Shown piece after piece: positions 1 through 6,629 of a DNA stretch of 11,437 bases (position 1 is its first letter; each line of letters starts with the position of its first letter). The stretch lies in NCBI GenBank assembly GCA_003024985.2, contig PXIH01S0034827.1; one strand, written 5' to 3'. Made by a program: the position numbers and the translations under genes. This DNA is from Euperipatoides rowelli (taxonomy: Eukaryota; Onychophora; Udeonychophora; Euonychophora; Peripatopsidae). The notes under the pieces are model-generated. The model was not told where the DNA came from. It saw only the letters and a list, made by a program, of their open reading frames with translations, and did no database searches.

Positions 1-189
1 TTTCTGGTTATGCAATGAGCATTTCTGGTTATGCAATGAGCGTTTCTGGTTATGCAATGAGCATTTCTGGTTATGCAATGAGCGTTTCTGGTTGTACAAA
101 GAGCATTTCCAGTTGTACAATGAGCATTTTTGGTTATACATTGATCATTTTGGGTTATACAATGAGCATTTCTGGTTGTACAATCGGCA
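1..189 (-). repeat. 21-bp minisatellite array, left (minus orientation)
   Basis: Nine consecutive 21-bp units start at 1, 22, 43, 64, 85, 106, 127, 148 and 169. On the plus strand each reads TTTCTGGTTATGC followed by AATGAGCA or a variant. Units 1 and 3 are identical, and units 2 and 4 are identical with AGCG in place of AGCA, so the left part is a 42-bp dimer repeat. Units become more divergent toward 189, where the array dissolves into unique sequence. The array runs off the left edge of the window, so its true size is unknown. Reverse-complemented, the unit begins AAATGCTCATT, the same as the array at 681-1280, so the two arrays are one family in opposite orientations. The open frame through 15-218 exists only because 21 is a multiple of 3. 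Confidence 0.95.
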
Positions 190-680
190 CTGCATTAATT
201 GTAACTGAAGCCATTTAAACAATATAATTGAACATATACAACTGTGTAATCTCTTCCTCTCTTTACATAATATTATATACAATTAATATTGTAAAACTAA
301 CTTTTTTTCATGGGTATTGCCTACTAACCTGAATCCATTATTAGGTTATCTCCCTAAACACTTGTCTCTTTTTAAAAACTTTTACTAATTCTTATTGTCT
401 ACATCTCTCACATGGGTTAAAAATAGTCAGACTAACGTTAATCCTGTACATTCAAATGTCAATCACATTTAGCTGGCTTAAGATGGTCATGAAAATGAGC
501 AAATAACAGCTCAGTGCTCAATTTTTTTATGTGGCAATTTTACCAGTGGCAAATATAAAAAAACATTTCTTTAACTGATTATGGTATGTTTTTTAAATGA
601 ATAATTTGTCCTTTGCACTTTTAGAAAAGCATACATACTGAATAAGATGGAAGCTTGAAAGTTGATAAAGTCCAACTTGG
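190..680. other. Unique AT-rich spacer between inverted minisatellite arrays
   Basis: No minisatellite units, no convincing open reading frame and no recognisable mobile-element ends were seen here. The stretch is AT-rich with several T and A runs. It forms the loop side of the large inverted arrangement made by the two arrays. I found no extension of the inverted symmetry into this spacer beyond the arrays themselves. Confidence 0.6.
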
Positions 681-1280
681 AAATACTCATTTTGCAACTG
701 GAAATGGTCATTATGCAACTGGAAATGCTTATTATGCATCAGGAAATGCTCATTGTGCAACTAGAAATGTTCATTATGCATCAGGAAATGCTCATTATGC
801 AACTGGAAGTGCTTATTATGCATCAGGAAATGCTAATTGTGCAACTAGAAATGCTCATTGTGCAACTAGAAATGCTCATTGTGCAACTGGAAATGCTCAT
901 TGTGCAACTGGAAATGCTCATTGTGCAACTGGAAATGCTCACTTTACAATTGGGAATGCTCATTTTGCAAATGTAAATGCTCATTATACAACAGTAAGTA
1001 CCCATTAAGCAACCGTAAATGCAAATTTTACAATTTAAAATGCCTATTTTGCAACTGGAAATGCTTATTATGCGACAGGAAAGGACCTTTGTGTACCTGA
1101 AAATGCTCAATATGCAAAATAAGCAAATGCTTATTATGCAGCAGGAAATGTCTTTGTGCAACTGGAATTGCTCATTTTGCAACTTGATATGCTCGTTATG
1201 CAACATGAAATGCTTATTGGGCAAACAAAAATGCTTAATGGGTAAACAAAAATGCTCATTGTGCAACCGGGAATGCTCAC
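681..1280 (+). repeat. 21-bp minisatellite array, right (plus orientation, about 28 units)
   Basis: Units begin AAATGCTCATT and end with a 10-nt half such as GTGCAACTGG, ATGCAACTGG or ATGCATCAGG. Phase is kept without slippage from 681 to about 1121, then there is one 3-nt gain (unit at 1122) and one 1-nt loss (unit at 1146) before the last clear unit at 1250-1270. Three adjacent units (870-890, 891-911, 912-932) are identical, while the flanks are divergent, the pattern expected when unequal exchange homogenises the centre. Between 723 and 848 units ending in TCAGG alternate with units ending in ACTAG or ACTGG, giving three 42-bp dimers. Open frames cover the array in two plus frames and the minus strand; these follow from the period and are not evidence for a protein. 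Confidence 0.96.
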
Positions 1281-1386
1281 TGAATTACACAAAATTGTAT
1301 GTTTAATTCAACAAATTTACTCATTTCATTTAAAAAGGAGTGAAAGTCTAAGTTTTATGCAATGTTTTAACCGGCTATACACTGCA

Positions 1387-1600
1387 ATTGGATCATAGGA
1401 TCCAATCATTGTGATTGGATCGCAAAAGTTTAATACGTCATCTCTATGAGGTCATCTACACTTAACAATTCAATTGCATTGATTGCAGAAGGCTGCGATC
1501 AAATTGAAGAATCGTAAATAATTTTGTGATTGGAGCACAGTAGTTTGTTATTCAATTTGTTTTCGAAGTCGTGTCTACACTAATGTTTCAATCGCATAAT
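1387..1600. repeat. Interspersed repeat piece with GATC hairpin (copy 1)
   Basis: ATTGGATC (1387-1394), GATCCAAT (1399-1406) and ATTGGATC (1414-1421) alternate, so two hairpins are possible. The better one has arms GATCCAATCA (1399-1408) and TGATTGGATC (1412-1421) around the loop TTG. Downstream, the motif CTACACT followed by a CAATT or CAATCGC-type sequence recurs near 1455 and 1575. The hairpin matches one at 2370-2396 and both lie near a CTACACT or AGTGTAG motif, which suggests two fragments of one transposon family. Ends and target duplications were not resolved, so the limits are approximate. Confidence 0.55.
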
Positions 1601-1798
1601 TTNGATCTTTAAATTAACAAAAAGATTAATGAATTTAAATATTTCCCTATTAATAAATTCCATAACTTTTTATTTATTTACTTTTTATTATTAACACACA
1701 GAAGTTATTATTTAAAGACAATAATAAAAGCAAAACATTTAGCGAGAAATTGACTAAAGAGAAGAAAGGTATAAGATTAATTGAATACGCTGTGTTTG
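1601..1798. other. AT-rich, nothing recognised
   Basis: This holds one N (1603) and A/T runs. I see no open frame, inverted repeat or element end worth naming. Confidence 0.5.
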
Positions 1799-1842
1799 GT
1801 TTTCTAATAAGAAAACAGGCTTATGTTTTCTTTAGAAAACAT
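1799..1842. repeat. Two adjacent small hairpins
   Basis: GTTTTCT (1799-1805) pairs with AGAAAAC (1810-1816) across AATA, and ATGTTTTCT (1823-1831) pairs with AGAAAACAT (1834-1842) across TT. Both hairpins use the same GTTTTCT/AGAAAAC arms, so the pair may be a duplication. The bases are only A/T-rich, so chance pairing is more likely here than in mixed sequence, but the 9-bp arms of the second hairpin are perfect. Confidence 0.6.
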
Positions 1843-1857
1843 CACATGACAACCATT

Positions 1858-1910
1858 CCCTAAGCAGGATTCAAACCCAGGATGTCTTGGTTGTATACTG
1901 CATTATTGTA
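1858..1910 (-). repeat. Possible tRNA-derived SINE remnant (B box)
   Basis: On the minus strand the sequence contains CCTGGGTTTGAATCCTGC. Its GGTTTGAATCC core resembles the RNA polymerase III B box (consensus GGTTCGAATCC) found in tRNAs and tRNA-derived SINEs. It is preceded on that strand by AACCAAGACATCCTGGG, which looks like the anticodon-side part of such heads. I do not find a convincing A box, a foldable full tRNA or a SINE tail, so this is at best a decayed fragment and could be chance. Confidence 0.3.
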
Positions 1911-2339
1911 TATTTATTTATTAATTGCATATTTAAAACTATTTGTACTTGTTACCAACTGCATTTCTTAATCGTGTGTTTGTTTTTGTAAGGCAGTCAC
2001 AGACTAAATGTAACAGATCGTCAAATGTAGGGATTGACATCTAATAGTCTCTGAATTGGGAAGGTTGATTTCGAAGTTGACTATACAAACAGACAAATTG
2101 GCCTAGTTGTAGATGTTTTGCATTCAGTGGATGTATCCATTGTCATTTAACATGTTCTTCTCATCTTTTTCTAAACACAACAATCAGAATGCACGCTATC
2201 AAAAAGGCTTCCATTTTAAAGATTCCCAATTTCTTTTGTGCAAAGTCATAATCTATTTACACCCTACATGTCAAAATTTAGCACTATTCTTGTTTAATTC
2301 TGCAATTAAGTCACAAATAATTATGAATCACGGTCAAAA
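1911..2339. other. No gene or element recognised
   Basis: A frame of 113 codons opens at 2113 and runs to 2454, but its translation has no recognisable domain, is rich in the residues expected from AT-rich DNA, and runs through the 2370-2396 hairpin repeat. I therefore do not call it a gene. The rest is AT-rich sequence with no clear structure. Confidence 0.5.
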
Positions 2340-2440
2340 ATTTGTTCAATTTCAAGATCACCTGCTGATGCGATCTGATCACAATGATCCGATCGCTGTG
2401 GAAATCACAAGTGTAGTAAATCATCTGTATCTCAAACTCA
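2340..2440. repeat. Interspersed repeat piece with GATC hairpin (copy 2)
   Basis: GCGATCTGATCA (2370-2381) and TGATCCGATCGC (2385-2396) pair at 11 of 12 positions around a CAA loop. Reverse-complemented, the centre reads GATCATTGTGATCAGATCGC, closely matching ATCATTGTGATTGGATCGC in copy 1 at 1405-1423. The AGTGTAG at 2411-2417 corresponds to the CTACACT motifs of copy 1. The repeated hairpin in two separated places points to a short interspersed family rather than an isolated palindrome. Confidence 0.55.
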
Positions 2441-2560
2441 TCTTTGTCATTTAGCCCAAAAACAGCCAATCATAGGCTGGCTTGCATTATATGTGGCATG
2501 GTGTATTCTTTTATTTATTGCTTATTTCTTAATATGCTTTAATATTTATGTTGAACTTAG

Positions 2561-2787
2561 GGAAGACTTCAGTTTACGTGCCCCCCCCAATATGGTCAAC
2601 ACAACTAGCGTTGAATTAAATAAAACACTGATCGAATGGAAAAAGGATGAAGGGTTCAGATAAAATGTTTTACCTTATATAAAACATGTCTGTAATTCAA
2701 TGTGTTTTATTTAATACAACGCCAGTTGTGTTGGTCACATTGGGGTGGGGGGGGGGGGNGGGGGTGGGATGTAAACTGAGTCTTTCC
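2561..2787. mobile_element. Fold-back element with long terminal inverted repeats
   Basis: The left arm (2561-2628) begins GGAAGACTTCAGTTTAC, passes a C8 tract (2581-2588) and ends TTAAATAAAACAC. The right arm (2702-2787), read in reverse complement, begins GGAAAGACTCAGTTTAC, passes a longer C tract and ends identically. Over the inner 40 bp (2589-2628 against 2702-2741) I count 35 matches. The loop is 2629-2701. Flanking octamers GAACTTAG (left) and AGACTTAT (right) share ACTTA, which may be a worn 8-bp target duplication. There is no coding capacity, so this is a non-autonomous DNA element of unassigned superfamily. The right arm holds a G-rich stretch (2742-2768) with an N inside. Confidence 0.8.
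2742..2768 (+). repeat. G-rich tract with G-quadruplex potential
   Basis: This runs G4-T-G12-N-G5-T-G3. Four or more runs of at least three G are present on the plus strand, which meets the usual G-quadruplex pattern. It lies in the right arm of the fold-back element and is complementary to the C8 tract in the left arm, so it could instead pair within the hairpin. The N and the length of the homopolymer make the exact base count unreliable. Confidence 0.75.
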
Positions 2788-2796
2788 AGACTTATG

Positions 2797-2897
2797 GTCA
2801 GTCTGCGGTTAAGATTAGGGATCCTTTAATTTGCTATTATATTCATGTTGGAGTTCGGGTCAGTGTACCGTTAAGGTTAGAGATTGTCTAATATGCA
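2797..2897. repeat. 62-bp direct duplication, with resemblance to the MITE-like family
   Basis: GTCAGT..GTTAAGATTAG (from 2797) recurs as GTCAGT..GTTAAGGTTAG (from 2859), and both are followed by a TAAT(T/A)TGC sequence, giving a period of 62 bp. The segment 2847-2887, starting GTTGGAGTTCGGGT, also resembles GTTGGAGTTAGGGTTCAGGG in the inverted-repeat element at 4242-4545. It may be a fragment of that family in the same orientation as the 4242-4545 copy. Confidence 0.5.
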
Positions 2898-3198
2898 GGA
2901 GGAAAATGCTAGGTCTGAGATCCAGAAGCCTTTTAAATATAAAAAGCCCAGTGACGTATTTTGAAACAGAAACCAAATATCTGCTGTTTGCTTTGATTTT
3001 TGTTTAAGATGTCGTCTTTGGCTACTTTGTTTTACAATGTAATGTATGTAACAAGATTTTAACACCTTTTTAAATGAAATAAGAAAATTTGATGGATTTT
3101 AAACATACATTTTTTTTGGAAAAATAAAACTTAAATCGATAAAGCTGAAAATAACATCGATAATGTAACCTTTAACATTTTTTTCTTTTATCAAATCA
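2898..3198. other. AT-rich, nothing recognised
   Basis: I found no repeat, element end or credible coding frame here. A short minus-strand frame at 2877-3065 has no recognisable content. Confidence 0.5.
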
Positions 3199-3340
3199 CA
3201 AAACTAAAGAAATAAAGGAAATAATATTTTAATGAGCTTATTATTATGGTTGTTTCATTCTAATAAATTCAAAACTTAAGAAATTAAAAAAAATAAATAA
3301 TAAGCTTATTATGGTTGTTTCATTTTAATTCTGTAAATTC
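3199..3340. repeat. 71-bp tandem duplication (two copies)
   Basis: Copy 1 (3199-3269) begins CAAAACTAAAGAAAT and contains TTATGGTTGTTTCATT. Copy 2 (3270-3340) begins CAAAACTTAAGAAAT and contains the same TTATGGTTGTTTCATT, and both end in a TAAATT sequence. They differ by scattered substitutions and small indels in the A-rich middle. No coding is visible. Confidence 0.8.
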
Positions 3341-3953
3341 CAGCAGTTTTTATTTATATTACATATTCATGGGTCATGTTTTATGTTTAAAAAGAAAAAA
3401 AAAAAAGAAATTTAATGTAAATTTATGTAAAAATGGATTAGAGTTTGAAAATGGCTCATCAATATTAATTTAGAAAGGGAAAATACCAACAGACGTATGT
3501 ACTTGAGTGGCTTCTATTTTTTTTTGTAATTTGTAATAGTAGTTCACTAATAAATGGAAACATTTTTTTATATTAAGAAGCAGAATAAGACTTTAAGACA
3601 TTGTTGTGGTTTCAGATTATCACACCTGGCACCGCCACACATTTTGTGGTTTATTATAGTTTATACTTATTTAAATTTATTATAAGTCCACCTTTCATTT
3701 AATTAAGCAAATTAACATATGCTTGATAATATTAACATAGTAACTAGGAATGCCAAAGTTTTATTAGAATCTATTTATTGACCCTGCTAGTGTATTTTCC
3801 CAACAACTGTGCATGCTTCCTGAAACTTGATTGGTTAACAGTTTTGGCTGACAGAAGTTGTTGTCAAAATGATCAAAAATGACCATTGAGTTGCTTGCAA
3901 CTCAACCAGTAAAAACATTAAGCTTTTCCTGTAATCTTAGTGGTTACGAATGC
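3341..3953. other. AT-rich interval with one small palindrome
   Basis: The only structure I could define is TTGAGTTGC (3886-3894) facing GCAACTCAA (3897-3905) across TT, a perfect 9-bp-arm hairpin about 50 bp left of the element at 3957. A looser inverted relation between CAACAACTGT (near 3801) and ACAGAAGTTGTTG (near 3860) is also present. No gene is seen. Confidence 0.5.
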
Positions 3954-3956
3954 CTA

Positions 3957-4227
3957 GAAACAGGGCCCAATAAGTGACATTTTAGTGATATGATTAAAAT
4001 GGATAGCTGCTTTATTTTTCTATTTACTGTCCATAACCCTGAATGCTAGCTCCTACTACATTTAAACCCACTATGCTCCAACCCTATGATAATCAAGAGG
4101 TGAAATAAATCTTTTTTGATTGATTTTGATCATTTTGACACAATTTCCACCAGCCCTCCCATAATGACAAAAATACATGTGCAGATGTTACAAATGTGGT
4201 AAAATGTCACTTATTGGGTTCCATTTC
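3957..4227 (+). mobile_element. MITE-like inverted-repeat element, copy A
   Basis: The left terminus reads GAAACAGGGCCCAATAAG then TGACATTTTA. The reverse complement of the right terminus reads GAAATGGAACCCAATAAG then TGACATTTTA. I count 24 matches over the outer 29 bp. Both ends are flanked by TA (3955-3956 and 4228-4229), consistent with a TA target duplication. The interior contains a CATAACCCTGAA block, then ACCCTATGATAATC, GAGGTGAAATAA, GATTTTGATCATTTTGACAC and ATGACAAAAATA. The same blocks, in the same order, occur in the copies at 4242-4545 (inverted) and 7999-8263, and some of them at 7525-7640. There is no coding capacity, so it is non-autonomous. The TA suggests a Tc1/mariner-like transposase source, but that is inference. 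Confidence 0.85.
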
Positions 4228-4241
4228 TAGCTTAAAATATA

Positions 4242-4545
4242 GAAGCCGTTAAAAACTCATTGGCCTAAGTACAATTTTACCGCATTTTTAACATCTGCAC
4301 ATATATTTTTGTCATTAAGGNAGGTTTCCGGAAATTGGATCAAAATTCTCGAAATCGATCCAAAAAAGTAATATTTACCCCTTCATCATCATCATAAGGT
4401 TGGGGCATAGTGGGTTTAATACATAGTTGGAGTTAGGGTTCAGGGTTAAGGTAAGTTTAGGACTGCAAACAAAACAAATAAGACTTCTATCCATCTTGAT
4501 CATGTGATTAAACAAGGAATTAGGCATTTCAACTTTTAACGTCTC
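4242..4545 (-). mobile_element. MITE-like inverted-repeat element, copy B (inverted)
   Basis: Read on the minus strand it carries the copy A/D interior in order: GTCCTAAACTTACC, TTAACCCTGAACCCTAACTC, ACCCACTATGCCCCAACC, CGAGAATTTTGATCCAATTT, AATGACAAAAATATATGTGC and GCGGTAAAATT. The termini are more diverged than in A: the left end on the plus strand begins TA-GAAGCCGTTAAAA and contains GGCCTAA. The other end, in reverse complement, contains GACGTTAAAA and GCCTAA. It lies only 14 bp from copy A in opposite orientation, so the pair forms a large imperfect inverted repeat. One N (4321) sits inside. The right boundary is approximate. Confidence 0.75.
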
Positions 4546-5105
4546 GTGAAATGTGCTGGTTATGTAATGTTTTGCAGCATCACTGCTAAATATTTTCTTC
4601 TATTTATCTTGTGTATTGATTATATTGGTATTAAGAATAGTTAATATAAATTCTACTGGATTTCATGTGGTGAATAGAAGTGAAGAAAATAAAAGCATAG
4701 GGGGGGGGGGGGTTATGAAAGATTTACAAGTTAAAGCTTTGTTATTGGAAAATGCTGAATATACATTTTGGTCTACAGCCCTATTAGAGCTAATATTTCC
4801 TCTCATTGTATTTGGAAACAACTCCTTCAAAAAAGAGTTACTTAGACTGTGAGGTATTTGACTTTTTGATGCAGTAGTTTCCATGGCCAAACTCTAAGTT
4901 TCAGTCTGATGAAGATAAGAAAACAATCATCTAAAACTATTACATAGGAATTACAACTTAATTATTGGTTCATCCAATTGTGGATGGGCTGGTGTAATTA
5001 TTGGAATAAAAAATCAAAAAAGAGTCTAACCTTAAAACTTTATGTTGTGATGAAAGAGTCATAATTTGAAATATGTGTATCATCTTTTGATGCTAATTCA
5101 TCTAT
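4546..5105. other. No gene recognised; G13 tract at 4700-4712
   Basis: Overlapping frames on both strands (4616-4852 plus, 4663-4890 minus) show no recognisable domain. The plus frame crosses the G13 run, which translates as a glycine string. The part closest to 5106 may include upstream LINE sequence, because the reverse transcriptase begins abruptly with a conserved motif, but I cannot align it to anything. Confidence 0.5.
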
Positions 5106-5995
5106 GGCCCAGATGGAATTCTATCTTCTATTTTTATGGGATTGGCATTTGAAATAGCTGATCTTATAATGGGTCTTAGCACTTGTCCATTCAAATTATC
5201 ATAAATCCAGATGTATAGAATAGCTTGTTGATTATTCCAATTGGTCTTAGTAGCCCAAGTGTGATTAGACTTGTTTACATTACCCTCCTCTTGCCAAAAT
5301 TTGTGAAAAATATACTAAATAATGTTTTCTCNTATTACCTTGACCCTTTTCAATTTGGCAGTCTTCCTTGGCAGCTAACATTTCAATATTTGACATTTTA
5401 TCCTGACAAAGTATTGGGAGAACTGAACAAATGTAGTCACTCTGTAAGTGTGATCTTTATTGACTTCTCAAAAGCTTTTGACAATATTGACTTTAATCCA
5501 GGGTGAAGCTGGCATCTCGTCCATTCGATTTTGGGCGTGATAATGAAGTCTAGCACATGGTACAGTTATTATTTCTTGATTTTTTTTAATAGTTTCGGTA
5601 GATGAAATTGTTAGACAATTCCAAAGCAGACTGAAGTATATGGATGATCTTATGGTAATGTCCTAAAATGATAATTTCACACTTCATAAACTGGCAGATT
5701 CTAGATGTCAAGATTCAATACAAGTACCATCACTTCTCAATGATGAAAAAATGTTCTTTTATGTTACATGCCTTAAAAGAATTAAAAAAAATCTTAAGAG
5801 TGTCATTAAATAATCATAATATTCCAGTGAGGAAGTCATATGTAAAAGATTTAGGAGTATGAATTCATGAAGATATGAAATGGAACATACACATTGACCA
5901 AATTGTTTCCACTATCAATAGAAAAATGTTTTTATTACTAGTGGTTTCATGCACCATCAAGTTGATATATTCTTTATACATACAGTACATCATTC
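5106..5995 (+). pseudogene. Decayed LINE (non-LTR) reverse transcriptase, plus strand
   Basis: Reverse transcriptase pieces occur in the family's normal order, in shifting frames. GPDGI, the start of the fingers region in jockey/CR1/L2-type elements, lies at 5106-5120. LPKFVKNIL and QFG follow near 5300-5360. Motif A is FIDFSKAFDNID, with the first catalytic Asp at 5462-5464. AGISSIRFWA follows at about 5510, then YFLIFFNS. The catalytic box YMDD is at 5637-5648, then FMLH, and VKDLGV followed after a stop (5860-5862) by IHEDMKW. The usual GVPQGS motif is missing between motif A and YMDD, apparently deleted. Frameshifts and stops show it is dead. In life such a protein copies its own RNA into a nicked chromosomal site. 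The FMLH..DMKW features resemble the minus-strand LINE at 9124-10866, so they may be one family. Confidence 0.88.
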
Positions 5996-6304
5996 ATGAG
6001 ATGAAATCCATTGATGGTATGGGATAGAAGAGCCATTACAGCTTGGGAAATATTATGGCATCTATCAGATTCCTGAGATTAAATCCATTGATGGTATGGG
6101 ATAGAAGAGCCATTACAGCTTGGGAAATATTATGGCATCTATCAGATTCCTGAGATGAAATCCATTGATGGTATGAGATAAAAGAGCCATTACAGCTTGG
6201 GAAATATTATGGCATCTATCAGATTCCTGAGATGAAATCCATTGATGGCATGGGATAAAAGAGCCATTTACAGCTTGGGAAATATTAAAGCATCTATCAG
6301 ATTA
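5996..6304 (+). repeat. 77-bp tandem repeat, four copies
   Basis: Copies are 5996-6072, 6073-6149, 6150-6226 and 6227-6304, each containing GAAATCCATTGATGG (or a one-base variant), AGAGCCATTACAGC and GGCATCTATCAGATTC. They differ by only a few substitutions, and the last has one extra T and more changes. The array begins exactly where the LINE reverse transcriptase fragment (5106-5995) stops being alignable, at the region that would encode its C-terminal domain. One frame of each unit reads VWDRRAITAWEILW, reminiscent of the VW..P motif of LINE C-termini, so the unit may itself be duplicated LINE sequence. Because 77 is not a multiple of 3 the array cannot stay open. Confidence 0.95.
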
Positions 6305-6350
6305 AGGACAAGATAAAAATTGAACTTATATAAATATATATCAGAAGTAG

Positions 6351-6358
6351 TTATATGC
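6351..6358. repeat. Target duplication of hAT-type element, left
   Basis: TTATATGC lies directly outside the left end of the element at 6359-6621 and matches TCATATGC on the other side at 7 of 8 positions. Confidence 0.75.
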
Positions 6359-6621
6359 AAGAGATCGACAATGTTTTTCAGTGAAAAGCCATTTTTTATC
6401 TATTTAAAAAAAGGATCTGAAGAGCCACAACTCAGCGAGTGTCTGCTCACACTCACAGGAACTAAACTAAGAAGTGTTTGTAATTTACACTGATACTAAT
6501 TGCTGCCCATGCCCACTACATGCCTTGCTTGTACTACATGTGGCTAAAAATTAAAGAGCCATTGTTATATGTATAAAGAACAGCCACATGTGGATTGCAG
6601 GCCACAAGCTGGTGACCACTG
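6359..6621 (+). mobile_element. hAT-type non-autonomous element with 8-bp target duplication
   Basis: The left end reads AAGAGATCGACAATG then TTTTTCAGTGAAAAGCCA. This resembles the CAGAGGTCGGCAA..TTTTTC..AAGAGCCA opening of hAT-Charlie-type short elements. The right end reads GCCACAAGCTGGTGACCACTG when the last 21 bases are taken as GCCACAAGCTG plus GTGACCACTG, the usual closing form of that group. The flanks are TTATATGC (6351-6358) and TCATATGC (6622-6629), 7 of 8 identical and 8 bp long, the size hAT transposases generate. The interior has ACATGTGGCT (6536-6545) facing AGCCACATGT (6582-6591), a perfect 10-bp inverted repeat. At 263 bp with no coding frame it needs a transposase supplied elsewhere. 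Confidence 0.8.
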
Positions 6622-6629
6622 TCATATGC
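6622..6629. repeat. Target duplication of hAT-type element, right
   Basis: TCATATGC lies directly outside the right end of the element at 6359-6621, partner of TTATATGC at 6351-6358. Confidence 0.75.

Noticed and set aside
681-1280. CRISPR-like regular repeat
   Set aside because: Units are contiguous with no spacers and vary in sequence, and the genome is clearly eukaryotic in character. It is a minisatellite.
655-1306. Several long overlapping open frames (plus and minus) with 7-residue repeats such as GNAHCAT
   Set aside because: A 21-bp period keeps all frames that lack a stop in one unit open. Frames on both strands are open at once, units carry indels near 1122-1165, and there is no promoter, splice or domain evidence for a protein.
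2113-2454. 113-codon open frame on the plus strand
   Set aside because: No recognisable domain, and it crosses an interspersed hairpin repeat at 2370-2396. Its composition fits AT-rich noncoding DNA.
4616-4890. Overlapping frames on both strands around the G13 tract
   Set aside because: They are antisense to each other, lack motifs and include homopolymer translation (glycine or proline runs).
1387-6621. Bacterial-style promoters, ribosome binding sites or riboswitches
   Set aside because: The LINE, hAT and minisatellite content points to an animal genome, and no gene start exists to which such sites could be tied.
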